Origin: Sporosarcina sp. | GTDB taxonomy: Bacteria; Bacillota; Bacilli; Bacillales_A; Planococcaceae | Length of the DNA stretch: 64,000 nucleotides | Reading direction: 5' to 3' | Assembly: GCA_026169375.1 (NCBI GenBank) | Contig: JAPFCR010000012.1 | Span: 22,182 to 86,181, forward strand | Part shown: in pieces, positions 63,763-64,000 of the stretch | Position numbering within the stretch: the first letter of the stretch is position 1 | How the letters are laid out: each line of letters starts with the position of its first letter | Program-made: the position numbers and the translations under genes | Notes under the pieces: generated by a model | What the model was told of the DNA's origin: nothing | What the model saw: the letters and a program-made list of their open reading frames with translations, nothing else | Databases searched by the model: none

Positions 63763-63880
63763 GGAATGATTATTTAATCTTTTATGTTAATCAATTTCAT
63801 AATTTCTTATTCTTGTAATATAGACGAACTTTAATGTTAACGAGTGGTTGAATGTTCGCGTTTATTGCAAGGGATATCCG

Positions 63881-64000
63881 TTGATTGGAGTGGAAGGCGC
63901 CGAGTGTGCTCTCAAACGCTTCGCTTTTTGGTCGCAAAAGCCGTTCTTCGTGACGGCTCTTCCTGTGGGTTTAGCGGGACAGGTGAGACCCCGCAGTGGA
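63881..64000. repeat. Dispersed GC-rich palindromic repeat, cut by the window end
   Basis: Starts GTTGATTGGAGTGGAAGG and contains AGCGGGACAGGTGAGACCCC, two blocks I know from a repeat scattered through many Bacillaceae genomes. Its GC content is far above the surroundings. A stretch around 63904-63970 has an extra hairpin (AGCCGT/ACGGCT). The right half, which would complete the palindrome, lies outside the window. Confidence 0.75.

Overview
The window looks like chromosomal DNA of a low-GC, endospore-forming Firmicute, most likely a Planococcaceae relative (Sporosarcina, Lysinibacillus or Ureibacillus type). Reasons: gene order follows several Bacillus subtilis chromosome blocks (yla, ykt, pdh, ykq, yku, ykw, yjc, yjb); sporulation genes are present (spoVA, spoVIF, cotO, cotZ, yjcZ); many genes start with TTG or GTG behind strong Shine-Dalgarno sites; and a murE-prfC pair is present, with a MurE whose motif differs from the usual diaminopimelate form. 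I see no prophage, CRISPR array or intact insertion sequence. Species assignment is inference.

Layout. 1-7.2 kb: cut-off ftsW, then ylaN, ylaL, ylaI, ylaH, typA, ylaF, a SuhB-type phosphatase, yktB and yktA. 7.2-11.3 kb: nitronate monooxygenase-like enzyme, polysaccharide deacetylase lipoprotein, large-subunit catalase. 11.4-18.6 kb: pdhABCD, the YkyA lipoprotein and peptide deformylase. 18.7-21.5 kb: a tiny stand-alone unit encoding a 23-residue cationic peptide, then rpoY-rnjA and ktrC. 22-34.5 kb: drug-type MFS pumps, ccpC, darB, ykyB, ykwC, an acidic lipoprotein, a MarR/MhqR-like regulator, an orphan sporulation-type kinase, ktrD, and a TerC manganese exporter behind a yybP-ykoY riboswitch. 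34.7-43.6 kb: RND efflux pump, the M42 peptidase-murE-prfC operon and an aldehyde dehydrogenase. 44-50.1 kb: small acidic protein, AlkA-type glycosylase, tRNA-Val, TAXI-type TRAP transporter operon and PgpA. 50.2-63.7 kb: yjcHGF, spore genes (spoVIF, yjcZ, a YlaJ-like gene with spoVAC-spoVAD-spoVAE, cotZ, cotO), mgtE, prpE, a RluD-like gene, nadK, yjbM, cwlQ, yjbI and spxH. The last 130 bases are the start of a dispersed palindromic repeat.

How the parts fit together: pdhABCD feeds acetyl-CoA into a TCA cycle that CcpC would regulate. KtrC, KtrD and DarB are all tied to potassium and c-di-AMP homeostasis. Manganese export is under riboswitch control. The right third is rich in spore coat, cortex and germination genes, with divergent sigma-G-like and sigma-K-like promoters between the spoVA and cotZ units. 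The most noteworthy signals are the 23-residue peptide unit, a dispersed structured intergenic element (one copy is the yktB leader), a catalase lacking the distal Asn motif, a recent lipoyl-domain duplication with only silent changes, a tRNA-Val with C at position 33, a YlaJ-like spore gene without a normal in-frame start, and a DDPR-type MurE.
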